Origin: CAZMVU01 sp964569295
GTDB lineage: Bacteria > Hydrogenedentota > Hydrogenedentia > Hydrogenedentales > JAGMZX01
DNA length: 10,326 nucleotides
Reading direction: 5' to 3'
Assembly (NCBI GenBank): GCA_964569295.1
Contig: CAZMVU010000180.1
Span: forward strand, 1 to 10,326
This document shows positions 1-6,527 of the stretch, in pieces. Below the pieces are notes generated by a model that saw nothing but the letters and a program-made list of their open reading frames with translations, ran no database searches and was not told the origin of the DNA. How positions within the stretch are numbered: the first letter of the stretch is position 1; each line of letters begins with the position of its first letter. Made by a program: the position numbers and the translations under genes.

Positions 1-31
1 ACCGGGGAACACGCCATTCGATCCTTGGGTT

Positions 32-119
32 GTGGGCGCAGCCCACGTTAGAAAATGGGGGACAGCCCACGCGTTCGGGGACTCGCTTGGTTCTGTCCCC
101 ATTTGCAGGAACGAACGCG
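32..119. repeat. Nested inverted-repeat element (REP-like palindromic intergenic repeat)
   Basis: Several inverted repeats are packed together downstream of the sugar kinase gene. GTGGGC (32-37) pairs with GCCCAC (41-46) across a 3-nt loop. AAATGGGG (53-60) followed by GACAG (61-65) matches CTGTCCCCATTT (93-104), with one extra G on the left arm. CGCGTTCG (70-77) matches CGAACGCG (112-119). The 9-mer CAGCCCACG occurs twice in direct orientation (39-47 and 63-71). Arms built on GGGGACAG/CTGTCCCC are familiar from dispersed intergenic palindromes in many high-G+C environmental genomes, sometimes near REP-associated transposases; applying that to this copy is inference. No transposase is present in the window. 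The element could also act as a transcript end for the ara cluster, but no clear T-tract follows a stem. Confidence 0.5.
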
Positions 120-144
120 GGGGCCTGGAAAAAGAATTACAGAA

Positions 145-1596
145 TTACGTGTTTTCGAGCTGGTGCACACCGAAGGCCATGGCGCCCTCGGACGTGCCGT
201 CGAAAACCACGCCGCCGATGCCGGTTTCTTCGCGGTACCGCGTCGCGATCCGGCGCACGGCCGGTTCCGCTTCGCGCCGGCCGAGAATGGCCACACACCC
301 GCCGCTGCCGCCGCCGGTGATCTTGGCGCCGTAGATGCCGTGGTCCGGGCCCGCTTGCTGTGCGAGCGCGGCCAGCCGATCCGTGCCCTGCGACCCGGCG
401 CCGCAGGCGGTGTAGCTGGCGTGCGCCTGGTACATGAGCTCGCCCACGAGTTCCAGGGTGGTATCGCACACGGCGGGCTGGCCGAGCAGCGCCTGCACAA
501 GGGCGACCCGCTGGTTTTCGTAGACCGCATGCTCGACAGGCCGCCGCACCGGGTAGGTGCGGTCGGGGTCCACCCGGGTGACGGCATCGGTGGTGCCTGC
601 ATAGGTGGCGAGGAAAGCGTCGCCTTGCATGGTAAGCGGCAGATCCTCGCGGAAGCGGACCATGTATTCCGACGGCGTGAGGTTGGCAAGGTAACCATGC
701 CACGGCGGATTCATGAGGTGTACGAGGTCCGGCCGGCTGCCCCGGCTTGCGCACGCACCCGTGCGTGCCGCGAGGATGCGCCAGCCCATGAATGTGCCCA
801 CGCGCACCGCATCGTAGTCCGCGCCGGACACGGCATGGCGGATGCCGGAATCGACGGCCCAGATGCCGACGCCGTCGGGGATGCGCACCTGGCCCTCGAT
901 TTCCGCAGGCTGACAACGGATGGACAGCAGATGGTGGCGGGTGGCGCAGGCGCTCGTGAGCTGATCCATGACGCCGCAGGGTGCGCCGGCCACGAGGTTC
1001 TCGGCCATCTGGCAGTAGAGGGCGAGGGTTCGGCCGTCGAGGGTCACGCCGAGGGCGCCGGCGGTGGCGCGCATGGCGGCCACCTCGATGGCGGCGGATG
1101 AGCTGAGCCCCGTGCTCAGCGGCACGTTCGACGCAAACAGCAGGCGCAGGCCGCCATCGAGGGGTACCTGTTCCTCCTGAAGCAGCACCAGCAGGGCGCC
1201 GAGGGGATAGGCGGCCCAGCGCTCGGCCGGGCGTGCCGTGAAGTAGGTCCGCGCTGCCAGGTAGTCCATGGGTTCGCCACCGGGCAGGAGGTCAGCCATG
1301 GGAAACTCGGCATCGGGTGCGCCCGCTTCCGTGGTGGCCTCGAGGCTGGCGACGCGCAGCGCGGCGGCCGGGTCCCGCTGGACGACGCACCAAGTGGCTT
1401 CGGCCGTCGGCATCTGGAGCACGCGGCTGCCGCTGTAGTCTGCGAAGCCGCCCATAAGATCGAGCCGTCCCGGCGCACGCGCGGCCCAGCACGGCCGCTC
1501 GGGCAGAAAGAAATCATGCTGTGCGGCCAGAGCGGTGCGCAGGGTGTCGGTGCCGGCGGTTTGTTGTGCGAGTTCGGGCGGGAGCGAAACAGTCAT
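145..1596 (-). CDS. GHMP-family sugar 1-kinase, L-arabinokinase-like
   Basis: This 483-residue protein is predicted to phosphorylate a sugar at C1 with ATP in the cytoplasm, most likely L-arabinose to L-arabinose 1-phosphate. The GHMP motifs are in order. Motif 1 is APGRLDLMGGFADYSG (41-56), motif 2 PLSTGLSSSAA (159-169), the catalytic-Asp segment GAPCGVMDQ (204-212), then DSGIRH (249-254), and motif 3 AKITGGGSGG (424-433). Motif 1 has GGFADY where galactokinases have GEHTDY. The blocks APCGVMDQ, QPAEIEGQVRIP, DSGIRHAVSGADY and YENQRV recall the C-terminal kinase domain of plant ARA1 rather than GalK. The plant enzyme's N-terminal glycosyltransferase-like half is absent. The gene is third in an apparent operon, 55 nt after araD. 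Its Shine-Dalgarno sequence is weak (CGGAAC), which suggests translation depends on upstream genes. The stop codon lies inside a GAATTAC direct repeat. Galactokinase or another aldose 1-kinase remains possible. Confidence 0.88.
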   Translation of the reverse strand: MTVSLPPELAQQTAGTDTLRTALAAQHDFFLPERPCWAARAPGRLDLMGGFADYSGSRVLQMPTAEATWCVVQRDPAAALRVASLEATTEAGAPDAEFPMADLLPGGEPMDYLAARTYFTARPAERWAAYPLGALLVLLQEEQVPLDGGLRLLFASNVPLSTGLSSSAAIEVAAMRATAGALGVTLDGRTLALYCQMAENLVAGAPCGVMDQLTSACATRHHLLSIRCQPAEIEGQVRIPDGVGIWAVDSGIRHAVSGADYDAVRVGTFMGWRILAARTGACASRGSRPDLVHLMNPPWHGYLANLTPSEYMVRFREDLPLTMQGDAFLATYAGTTDAVTRVDPDRTYPVRRPVEHAVYENQRVALVQALLGQPAVCDTTLELVGELMYQAHASYTACGAGSQGTDRLAALAQQAGPDHGIYGAKITGGGSGGCVAILGRREAEPAVRRIATRYREETGIGGVVFDGTSEGAMAFGVHQLENT

Positions 1597-1651
1597 ACGG
1601 CGGTTCCGTGGAGTGCAAGGTTTTGGAGCACGGTCGTGGTCAGTTGCCAGT

Positions 1652-2356
1652 TCAGTGCTGCCGCTTTCGCGGTCCCAATGCCTCGCGGGGCGTAAGGAAG
1701 TGCTTGTCCATGAGCTCGCGCGGTAACGGCTCGACCCGCGGATTTATCTGTACGGTTTGCAGGGCGAGGCGGGCGACATCTTCGAGCACGTGCGTATGGC
1801 ACAGGGCGTCTTCACAATGCTTACCCCACGCGTAGGCGCCGTGACGCGGCACGAGCGCGGCGGGGGTCTCGAGGGGACGCAGACCGAACTCGGCGAAGTA
1901 CTCGACGATGGCGCGGCCCAGGTTGTGTTCGTAGTCCTTCTTGAGTTCCCGTGCGGTGAGCGGGCGCACCACGGGCACCTCGCCGTAGAAATACTCGGCG
2001 TGGGTGATGCCGAGGCAGGGGATGGCGACGCAGGCCTGCGCCCAGCTCGTGGCGCACGCGGCGTGGGTATGCACGATGGCGTTGACTTCATCCCAGCGTT
2101 TGTAAAGCAGCATGTGCGTGGGCAGATCACTGCTGGGCTTGCCCTCACCTTCGAGGGGCTCGCCGGTCGTGAAGTCGACAGCCACGAGATTGTTCGCGGA
2201 GAGGCGGTCGTAGCTCATGCGGGTCGGCTTGATGACCAGCACCCCCGCATTCCGGTCGAGGGCGCTCACGCTGCCCCACGCATGTTTCAAGAGTCTCGCC
2301 TCGGCCAGCGCCGAGATGGTGCTAAAGATAATCGCCTTCATTTCCTGCGTGTTCAT
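1652..2356 (-). CDS. araD: L-ribulose-5-phosphate 4-epimerase-like protein (class II aldolase/AraD family)
   Basis: This 234-residue protein matches AraD of E. coli (231 aa) over its full length and should convert L-ribulose 5-phosphate to D-xylulose 5-phosphate. Zinc ligands are retained as H96 and H98 in VHTHA and H172 in PRHGAYAWG. Other family landmarks are K43 in VIKPT, PSSD77 and THAEYFYG (118-125). The start is supported by GGGAGGAAG about 8 nt upstream of the ATG. The gene lies 34 nt after araB and 55 nt before the sugar 1-kinase, all on one strand. Three active-site positions differ from E. coli. Asn28 is Ser29 (GSVS), catalytic Asp120 is Glu121, and the C-terminal YYGQ carrying Tyr229 is replaced by an unrelated tail rich in Arg and Lys. 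No frameshift restores YYGQ in the other two frames. The family assignment is firm, but catalysis of the standard epimerisation is less certain. Confidence 0.88.
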   Translation of the reverse strand: MNTQEMKAIIFSTISALAEARLLKHAWGSVSALDRNAGVLVIKPTRMSYDRLSANNLVAVDFTTGEPLEGEGKPSSDLPTHMLLYKRWDEVNAIVHTHAACATSWAQACVAIPCLGITHAEYFYGEVPVVRPLTARELKKDYEHNLGRAIVEYFAEFGLRPLETPAALVPRHGAYAWGKHCEDALCHTHVLEDVARLALQTVQINPRVEPLPRELMDKHFLTPREALGPRKRQH

Positions 2357-2390
2357 GCGCCGCTTCCTCCCGCGGCCGCAGCCGCTGTAT

Positions 2391-4079
2391 CTAACTGCGT
2401 GCCGTATCGCGTATGGCCAGCAAGTCCTTCATGACATTGTACAGGCTGTCGCCATAATCCGGCGTGCCGAAAGCGTCGTGCAGTTTGCGGTAGTTGGCAA
2501 AGAGGCGTTCGTAGACGGCCTGGTGGTCGGGGTTGGGCGTGTAGACGGTGTCGCGCACGGCGGTCATGGCCTTGGCCGCGGCGTCGAAATCGTCGTAGCC
2601 GCCGTTGGCCTTGCCCGCCACGACGGCGCCCGCCATGGCGGAGCCGAGTGCGCAGGTCTGCTCCGAGCGCGAGACCTCCATGGCACGGCCCATGACGTCG
2701 GCGTATATCTGCATCACCAGCGGGTTCTTCACGGAAATACCGCCGCAGTTGATCACGCGCTCGATGGGCACGCCGTATTCTTCCATACGCTCGATGATAA
2801 CGCGCGCGCCCATGGCGGTGGCTTCGATGAGGGCCCGGTAGATTTCTTCGGGGCGTGTGTGGAGCGTGAGGCCGATGATCCCGCCGGTGAGCCGGGGATC
2901 GACCAGGATGGTGCGGTTGCCGTTGTGCCAGTCGAGGGCGAGCAGACCGCTTGCGCCGGGCTTGAGGGCGGCGGCCGCTTTCGTGAGCGTCTCGTGCGAA
3001 CCCTTCTCGGGGCCGTGGGGCGCCATGTAGTTTACAAACCAGTTGAAGATGTCGCCCACGGCCGACTGCCCCGCCTCGAGGCCGTAATGGCCCGGGAGGA
3101 TCGACTCCGGCACGATGCCGCACAGGCCGGGGATGTCCTGCATGGGCGCCTCGAGCGGGTTCACACCGAGGTCGCAGGACGACGTGCCCAGCGCGCGCAC
3201 GAGCACGCCCGGCCGGATGCCCGAGCCCACGCCGCCCGCGTGCGCGTCGAATTGCGCCACCGCCACCGGGATGCCGGGCGTCAACCGTGTCCTTTTCGCC
3301 CAATCCGCCGTGAGCCCGCCCGCCGCCGTGGCGATGTTGTAGCATTTATCGGGCAGGCCCTGGCGCACCTCGCCCAGGCCCGGGTCGAGCTTGGCGAGGA
3401 AATCCGCCGCCGGATACCCGCCCCAGTCCGGGTGGTACGAGGCCTTGTGCCCCGCGGCGCATACGGACCGCTTGATGTCGCTTGGCTTCGTGGTGCCCGT
3501 GAGAAACGCGGGAATCCAGTCGGCGCACTCGTACCATGTGTGCGCGGCCTCGAAGACTTTGGGTGCCACGTGCTTGCAATGGAGCAGCTTGGCCCAGTAC
3601 CACTCGGAGGAGTAGGTGCCGCCGCACTTGGCGAGGTACTCCGGGTGTTCCTTCGCGGCGAGTTCGGTAAAGGCCTCGGCTTCCTCGATGCTGGTGTGGT
3701 CTTTCCAGAGCCAGGCCATGGCATCGAGGTCGTTCTTGAAGTCATCGTGCAGGGCGAGGGGCGTGCCGTCCTTGTCCACGGGGATGGGCGTACTGCCCGT
3801 GGTATCCACGCCGATGCCCACGACGTTCTTCGGATCGAAACCGGGCACGTCTTTGGCCCGTGCGAGTGCCTCGATGAGCACCTTCTGCGCACCGTCGAGG
3901 TAGTCTCGAGGATGCTGGCGCGCGAGGTTCGGGTCTCTGGCATCCAGCAGGACGCCCTCTTCGCCGTGTGCGAAGGTCCACACGCTCGTGGCGATCTCCT
4001 TGCCCGAGTCCACCGCCACGACGAGTGCGCGCACCGAGTTCGTTCCAAAGTCCAGGCCGATCGTGTAGGTGTCGCCCAT
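2391..4079 (-). CDS. araB: L-ribulokinase
   Basis: This FGGY-family carbohydrate kinase of 562 residues (E. coli AraB is 566) phosphorylates L-ribulose to L-ribulose 5-phosphate, the substrate of the AraD encoded 34 nt downstream. The N-terminal phosphate loop GLDFGTNSVRA is at residues 8-18. AraB-typical blocks follow: GIGVDTTGSTP (88-98), LWKDHTSIEEAE (124-135), YSSEWYWAK (156-164) and AGHKASYHPDWGG (209-221). FDAHAGG (277-283) carries the probable catalytic Asp278, GTSSCD (298-303) is the next block, and LEAGQSAVGD and NGNRTILVDPRLTG lie in the C-terminal half. The LDWHNGNRTILVD stretch resembles Bacteroidetes and Gram-positive AraB more than the enterobacterial form. The ATG at 4079 is chosen because GGAGACGG lies just upstream and the family N-terminus begins there. 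The open frame continues upstream to 4370, but that part has no kinase similarity. Araban or arabinoside use is the expected context. Confidence 0.95.
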   Translation of the reverse strand: MGDTYTIGLDFGTNSVRALVVAVDSGKEIATSVWTFAHGEEGVLLDARDPNLARQHPRDYLDGAQKVLIEALARAKDVPGFDPKNVVGIGVDTTGSTPIPVDKDGTPLALHDDFKNDLDAMAWLWKDHTSIEEAEAFTELAAKEHPEYLAKCGGTYSSEWYWAKLLHCKHVAPKVFEAAHTWYECADWIPAFLTGTTKPSDIKRSVCAAGHKASYHPDWGGYPAADFLAKLDPGLGEVRQGLPDKCYNIATAAGGLTADWAKRTRLTPGIPVAVAQFDAHAGGVGSGIRPGVLVRALGTSSCDLGVNPLEAPMQDIPGLCGIVPESILPGHYGLEAGQSAVGDIFNWFVNYMAPHGPEKGSHETLTKAAAALKPGASGLLALDWHNGNRTILVDPRLTGGIIGLTLHTRPEEIYRALIEATAMGARVIIERMEEYGVPIERVINCGGISVKNPLVMQIYADVMGRAMEVSRSEQTCALGSAMAGAVVAGKANGGYDDFDAAAKAMTAVRDTVYTPNPDHQAVYERLFANYRKLHDAFGTPDYGDSLYNVMKDLLAIRDTARS

Positions 4080-4172
4080 GGCCGTCTCCCACCGTTTTGG
4101 CGCGTTCCCGGCACAGGGCCGGGGGGTGCGTATCCACTCCTTGCCCGGGGGCAGCCACACCGCCCCCGTTAT

Positions 4173-4190
4173 CCGATCATGCATGATAGG
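4173..4190. promoter_or_regulatory. Candidate operator palindrome upstream of araB
   Basis: ATCATGCATGAT (4176-4187) is a perfect 12-bp palindrome. Allowing one mismatch on each side, it extends to 18 bp through the flanking CC (4173-4174) and GG (4189-4190). It lies about 100 nt upstream of the araB start and covers the proposed -10 box. A related GCATGC (4205-4210) overlaps the proposed -35 box. This is the geometry expected for a repressor site, but no cognate regulator gene is in the window. Confidence 0.4.
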
Positions 4191-4212
4191 GCGCACCCGG
4201 CAAGGCATGCAA
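4183..4212 (-). promoter_or_regulatory. Candidate sigma-70 promoter of the ara cluster
   Basis: Read on the minus strand, TTGCAT (4207-4212) and TATCAT (4183-4188) are separated by 18 nt. The -10 matches five of six consensus bases and the -35 matches three. The predicted transcript would start near 4176 and have a leader of roughly 100 nt before araB. The weak -35 suggests dependence on an activator or an otherwise low basal level. No other convincing minus-strand promoter was seen between 4080 and 4500. Confidence 0.4.
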
Positions 4213-4282
4213 ATGGCGCACATGGGAATACGAAGGGGATTGAAACCACGTATGGCCGCAAATAAGAGGCCGCGCGGCGCCA

Positions 4283-4417
4283 GGGGGGGGGGAAGGACCC
4301 CAAGACACGAAGGACACAGGGCGGCAGAGCCGCAACGAAAATGCTGGAGGTGATCGGGATTAACCACCAAGGCACAGAGGCCACAAAGTAGTTCACAGAG
4401 AGACAGCGAAAGAAAAG
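4283..4417. repeat. G10 tract and degenerate AAGGCACAGAGG-type repeats
   Basis: A run of ten G (4283-4292) is followed by purine-rich, loosely repeated units: AAGACACGAAGGACACAGGG (4302-4321), CCACCAAGGCACAGAGG (4364-4380) with CCACAAAG (4381-4388), and TTCACAGAGAGACAGCGAAAG (4392-4412). They look like decayed copies of the ACCACNAAGGACACNAAGG-type low-complexity repeats often seen between genes in environmental genomes. That comparison is from general familiarity and was not searched. The stretch shows no coding signal on either strand. It belongs to the 522-nt non-coding gap between araB and the small lipoprotein gene. Confidence 0.4.
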
Positions 4418-4426
4418 AGTAATTCT

Positions 4427-4444
4427 TTAGCCGCTAGCGGTTGA
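4427..4444. other. Palindrome at the edge of the low-G+C island
   Basis: CCGCTAGCGG (4431-4440) is a perfect 10-bp palindrome. In RNA it could extend by four more pairs, two of them G-U, between 4427-4430 and 4441-4444. It sits immediately before the candidate promoter of the small lipoprotein gene and has no T-tract. It could be a protein-binding site or a weak terminator for rightward transcription. Confidence 0.25.
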
Positions 4445-4475
4445 TCGCAAAAGAAGAGTGACCTATTTTTATAAG
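4441..4475 (+). promoter_or_regulatory. Candidate promoter region of the small lipoprotein gene
   Basis: TTGATC (4441-4446) is followed after 17 nt by TATTTT (4464-4469), and a second -10-like TATAAG lies at 4470-4475. The region is strongly A+T-rich compared with its flanks. The transcript would carry a leader of about 125 nt before the ATG at 4602. The boxes are only moderate matches. Confidence 0.3.
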
Positions 4476-4601
4476 ATTTAAGTCTCTTCTGAATTCGGTA
4501 TCCGGCCTTCACATGAGTTTGACTTTGGGCACATTCAATGATGTACCTTGCAAAGGAATCTAAGGGATCTGAATTTTATAGCTGGACTTAGGGAGAGGTT
4601 T

Positions 4602-4883
4602 ATGAAACTCAATAGCTTTTCGGTTGCAGTAGGTGTCCTGTTCGCACTCCTCGTGGTCGGTTGCATGGTGGCGGTGACCAATACCAACGGGAGCACCGGG
4701 GCGCGTTTCGAGTTCCATTTGATGAACCCAGACAGGGTTTTCGGTGGAAATTCCGGTAGTAACAGTAGGGACACTGGTCGTTTTATAGTGTTCGATACCG
4801 AGTCCGGTACGGCCATCTCCTGGCAGCACGGCGATTCGACCCCACTGGCGGTGCAGAGCTTTTACGAGGGGGGCGCCGAATAA
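4602..4883 (+). CDS. Small lipoprotein-like exported protein of unknown function
   Basis: This is a 93-residue product of a family I do not recognise. Residues 1-3 (MKL) give a short basic start. A hydrophobic segment, about 6-19, ends in LLVVGC20, which resembles a lipobox (V-V-G-C, with Val at -3 rather than the preferred Leu). Cys20 would be the lipidated residue. Otherwise the segment would act as an N-terminal membrane anchor. The remaining ~73 residues are polar, with Gly/Ser/Asn-rich linkers and a probable beta hairpin at GRFIVFDTESGTAISW. The ATG at 4602 is preferred over the in-frame ATG at 4548 because GGGAGAGG lies 4 nt upstream and the signal sequence begins there. The gene stands alone and is convergent with the nucleotidase. 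Its upstream region has markedly low G+C. Confidence 0.65.
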   Translation: MKLNSFSVAVGVLFALLVVGCMVAVTNTNGSTGARFEFHLMNPDRVFGGNSGSNSRDTGRFIVFDTESGTAISWQHGDSTPLAVQSFYEGGAE

Positions 4884-4892
4884 CGGCGGTGC

Positions 4893-4941
4893 GTGACCGC
4901 GTCACTGCTGAGGGGAATGATAATGCCTGGCCGCCCGGCCA
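4893..4941. terminator. Hairpin pair between convergent genes
   Basis: The 106-nt gap between the convergent genes holds two short hairpins: GTGAC-CGC-GTCAC (4893-4905) and TGGCC-GCCC-GGCCA (4928-4941). Both could fold on either strand and would separate the lipoprotein and nucleotidase transcripts. Neither is followed by a T-tract, so they are not classical intrinsic terminators. Confidence 0.3.
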
Positions 4942-4989
4942 CGGCGGGTCTTGGGGCGGCATTTCCAGGGGCCGCGTGGCTACGTTGTC

Positions 4990-6462
4990 TCAGTGGTGGA
5001 CGGCGCTTGCGAAGCGGCCGGCGGCAGTGGCGGCTTCCCCGAGTTTGGTTGCGTGTTGATCAAGAGGCGCACCGCCAGCCTCTTTCTTTATGTAGGCCAG
5101 CAGCGCGTCGAAGGCATTGCCGGCGATGGGCTGTGGCTTGGCGTCGCAATGATCGCTGAGCCGGTCTTCCCATTCTTCTTTCGAGAGCGCGACGCGGTAG
5201 GTTGTGTCCGGTTCGAGCGTGGTGTTTCCCACGTGCACATTGCGGTTGTCGTCGCGATCCATGCGCGCGGCGAAGCCGCTCCATGCGGGCCGGTCCCACG
5301 TGAAGGCATACTTCTCCAGGTAATCCACCAGGGCGGCGCCGGCGATATCCACCGCGACGGTCTCGATGGCCCAGGGAGCAAACACGCGGAACACGGCGTT
5401 GCCGTCGATTTCGCCTGCCGGCAGGCTGTTGCGGATGACTTTGTCCGCCATGCACAGGCCGACATCCGCCCCGGTGTGTGTGCGCAGAGCCTCCGCGATA
5501 AGCCAGGCGACGCCGTCCCTGCCAATAGGTTCTTGGCTGTGCGCCACGAGGGTCGCGGCCTCCGGCGCGATGCGCGCCGTTTCGGATTCGAGCCACGCGG
5601 CGAGTTCCGCATCCGCGGGGATGGCGTCGTGTTCCATGGGTATCAGATCGCCCTTCGCCTCCACAACCGCCTTCGCCGTTTTGTCTACGGTAAGTTCGAG
5701 CCGGCCCACATATTCAGCGTTGGATCCCGCCTGCACAATGAGTGCGCCCGTTTCCTCGACCCGGTGGGGCTCCTGCACGAGCTGGTGGGTGTGCCCGGAG
5801 ACAAACACATCGATGACCGGTACGGCGCGTGCCAGGTCGCCGCACACCTTGGTGCCTTCATGTACCAAGGCCACCAGCAGGTCGGTTTCCGGTTCGAGCG
5901 TGGCGGCCTGTTCGGCCAGGGCGCGTGTGCTGCCTTCGGCGTCGAGCACTTCGGCGCGTTTCGCGAAGCGGGTCAGACCGATGATGCCCACGCGCAACCC
6001 GTTCACCTCGACAACGCGTTTGGGCGGCAGGAGCGATTTGCCGTCGACAAGCATGTTGGCACACACGAGGGGGAGGCCCGGGTCTTCCAGGAAAGCGCGC
6101 AGCTTATCGAGATTGCGCACGTCGTGGTTGCCGGGCACGACGGCGTCATACCCGGTGCGCGCGAACAGTTCGCAGGCGGCGCGCCCGCCGGAGACATGGC
6201 TTACCATGTCCCCCTTTTCCGTGATATCGCCGGCGTCGACCACGAGCACATCGTTCCGTTGCGTGCGCACCTGCTTGATGTACGCCGCCACATGTACGAA
6301 GCCGCCGCGGCCGTCGTAGTCGCTGCGCAGGTGATCGTGGATGTCGTTGGTATAGACGATAAGCAGAGAATCCGTATCCGCACCGGCGGCGGCGCCCGCG
6401 GCCACGAGAGATAGGAGCAGGATTACCAAAGTAGGCCGGAGCAACTTGCTTTCGTGTTTCAT
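4990..6462 (-). CDS. Secreted 5'-nucleotidase / calcineurin-like metallophosphatase (UshA-type)
   Basis: This 490-residue exported phosphoesterase is predicted to remove phosphate from nucleotides or related phosphate esters outside the cytoplasm. A signal peptide spans about residues 1-28: basic KHESKLLR, a Leu/Val-rich core, then AAGAAAGA before Asp29. The metallophosphatase domain follows with dinuclear metal motifs D40-I-H42 (NDIHDH), GD79 in DAGDI, GNHD (111-114), H201 in LVHEG, and GHTH (223-226). The C-terminal 5'-nucleotidase domain covers about 285-470 (GVAWLIAEALR, ADKVIRNSLPAGEIDG, VFAPWAIETVAVDIAGAAL). The ATG at 6462 is chosen because the signal peptide starts there and AGGA lies upstream. 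An in-frame ATG near 6651 would prepend 63 unrelated residues. The gene is monocistronic, divergent from the str operon, and has its own good promoter. Substrate choice cannot be read from sequence. Confidence 0.9.
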   Translation of the reverse strand: MKHESKLLRPTLVILLLSLVAAGAAAGADTDSLLIVYTNDIHDHLRSDYDGRGGFVHVAAYIKQVRTQRNDVLVVDAGDITEKGDMVSHVSGGRAACELFARTGYDAVVPGNHDVRNLDKLRAFLEDPGLPLVCANMLVDGKSLLPPKRVVEVNGLRVGIIGLTRFAKRAEVLDAEGSTRALAEQAATLEPETDLLVALVHEGTKVCGDLARAVPVIDVFVSGHTHQLVQEPHRVEETGALIVQAGSNAEYVGRLELTVDKTAKAVVEAKGDLIPMEHDAIPADAELAAWLESETARIAPEAATLVAHSQEPIGRDGVAWLIAEALRTHTGADVGLCMADKVIRNSLPAGEIDGNAVFRVFAPWAIETVAVDIAGAALVDYLEKYAFTWDRPAWSGFAARMDRDDNRNVHVGNTTLEPDTTYRVALSKEEWEDRLSDHCDAKPQPIAGNAFDALLAYIKKEAGGAPLDQHATKLGEAATAAGRFASAVHH

Positions 6463-6508
6463 ACAGGGTGTCCTATTCCGTTGTTTGGCTGTAGCGCATG
6501 GCAAATGC

Positions 6509-6525
6509 CCGGGGTATCGCCCCGG
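6509..6525 (-). promoter_or_regulatory. Hairpin/palindrome at the nucleotidase transcription start
   Basis: CCGGGG (6509-6514) and CCCCGG (6520-6525) form a perfect 6-bp inverted repeat around a 5-nt loop. It begins a few nucleotides downstream of the minus-strand -10 box, so it would span the predicted start site. It could be an operator in DNA or a stabilising 5' stem in the mRNA. Confidence 0.35.
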
Positions 6526-6527
6526 CA

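Noticed and set aside
55..1101. A 348-codon open frame on the plus strand opposite the sugar 1-kinase
   Set aside because: It is an antisense shadow of the GHMP kinase with low-complexity composition and no family motifs.
4236..4247. GGGGATTGAAAC, similar to the 3' end of many CRISPR repeats
   Set aside because: It occurs once only, with no spaced repetition and no cas genes in the window, so it does not support an array.
2217..4265. A 682-codon open frame on the plus strand opposite araB
   Set aside because: It lies antisense to a clear ribulokinase gene. In G+C-rich codon usage the opposite strand often stays open. Its protein is Gly/Arg/His-rich, has no recognisable domain and lacks a convincing ribosome-binding site.
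4080..4370. Upstream extension of araB by 97 residues
   Set aside because: The extension contains the G10 tract and repeats, shows no FGGY-kinase similarity, and bypasses the good Shine-Dalgarno sequence and ATG at 4079 where the family N-terminus begins.
4548..4601. Earlier in-frame ATG for the small lipoprotein
   Set aside because: It lacks a ribosome-binding site and would place 18 charged residues before an otherwise good signal sequence.
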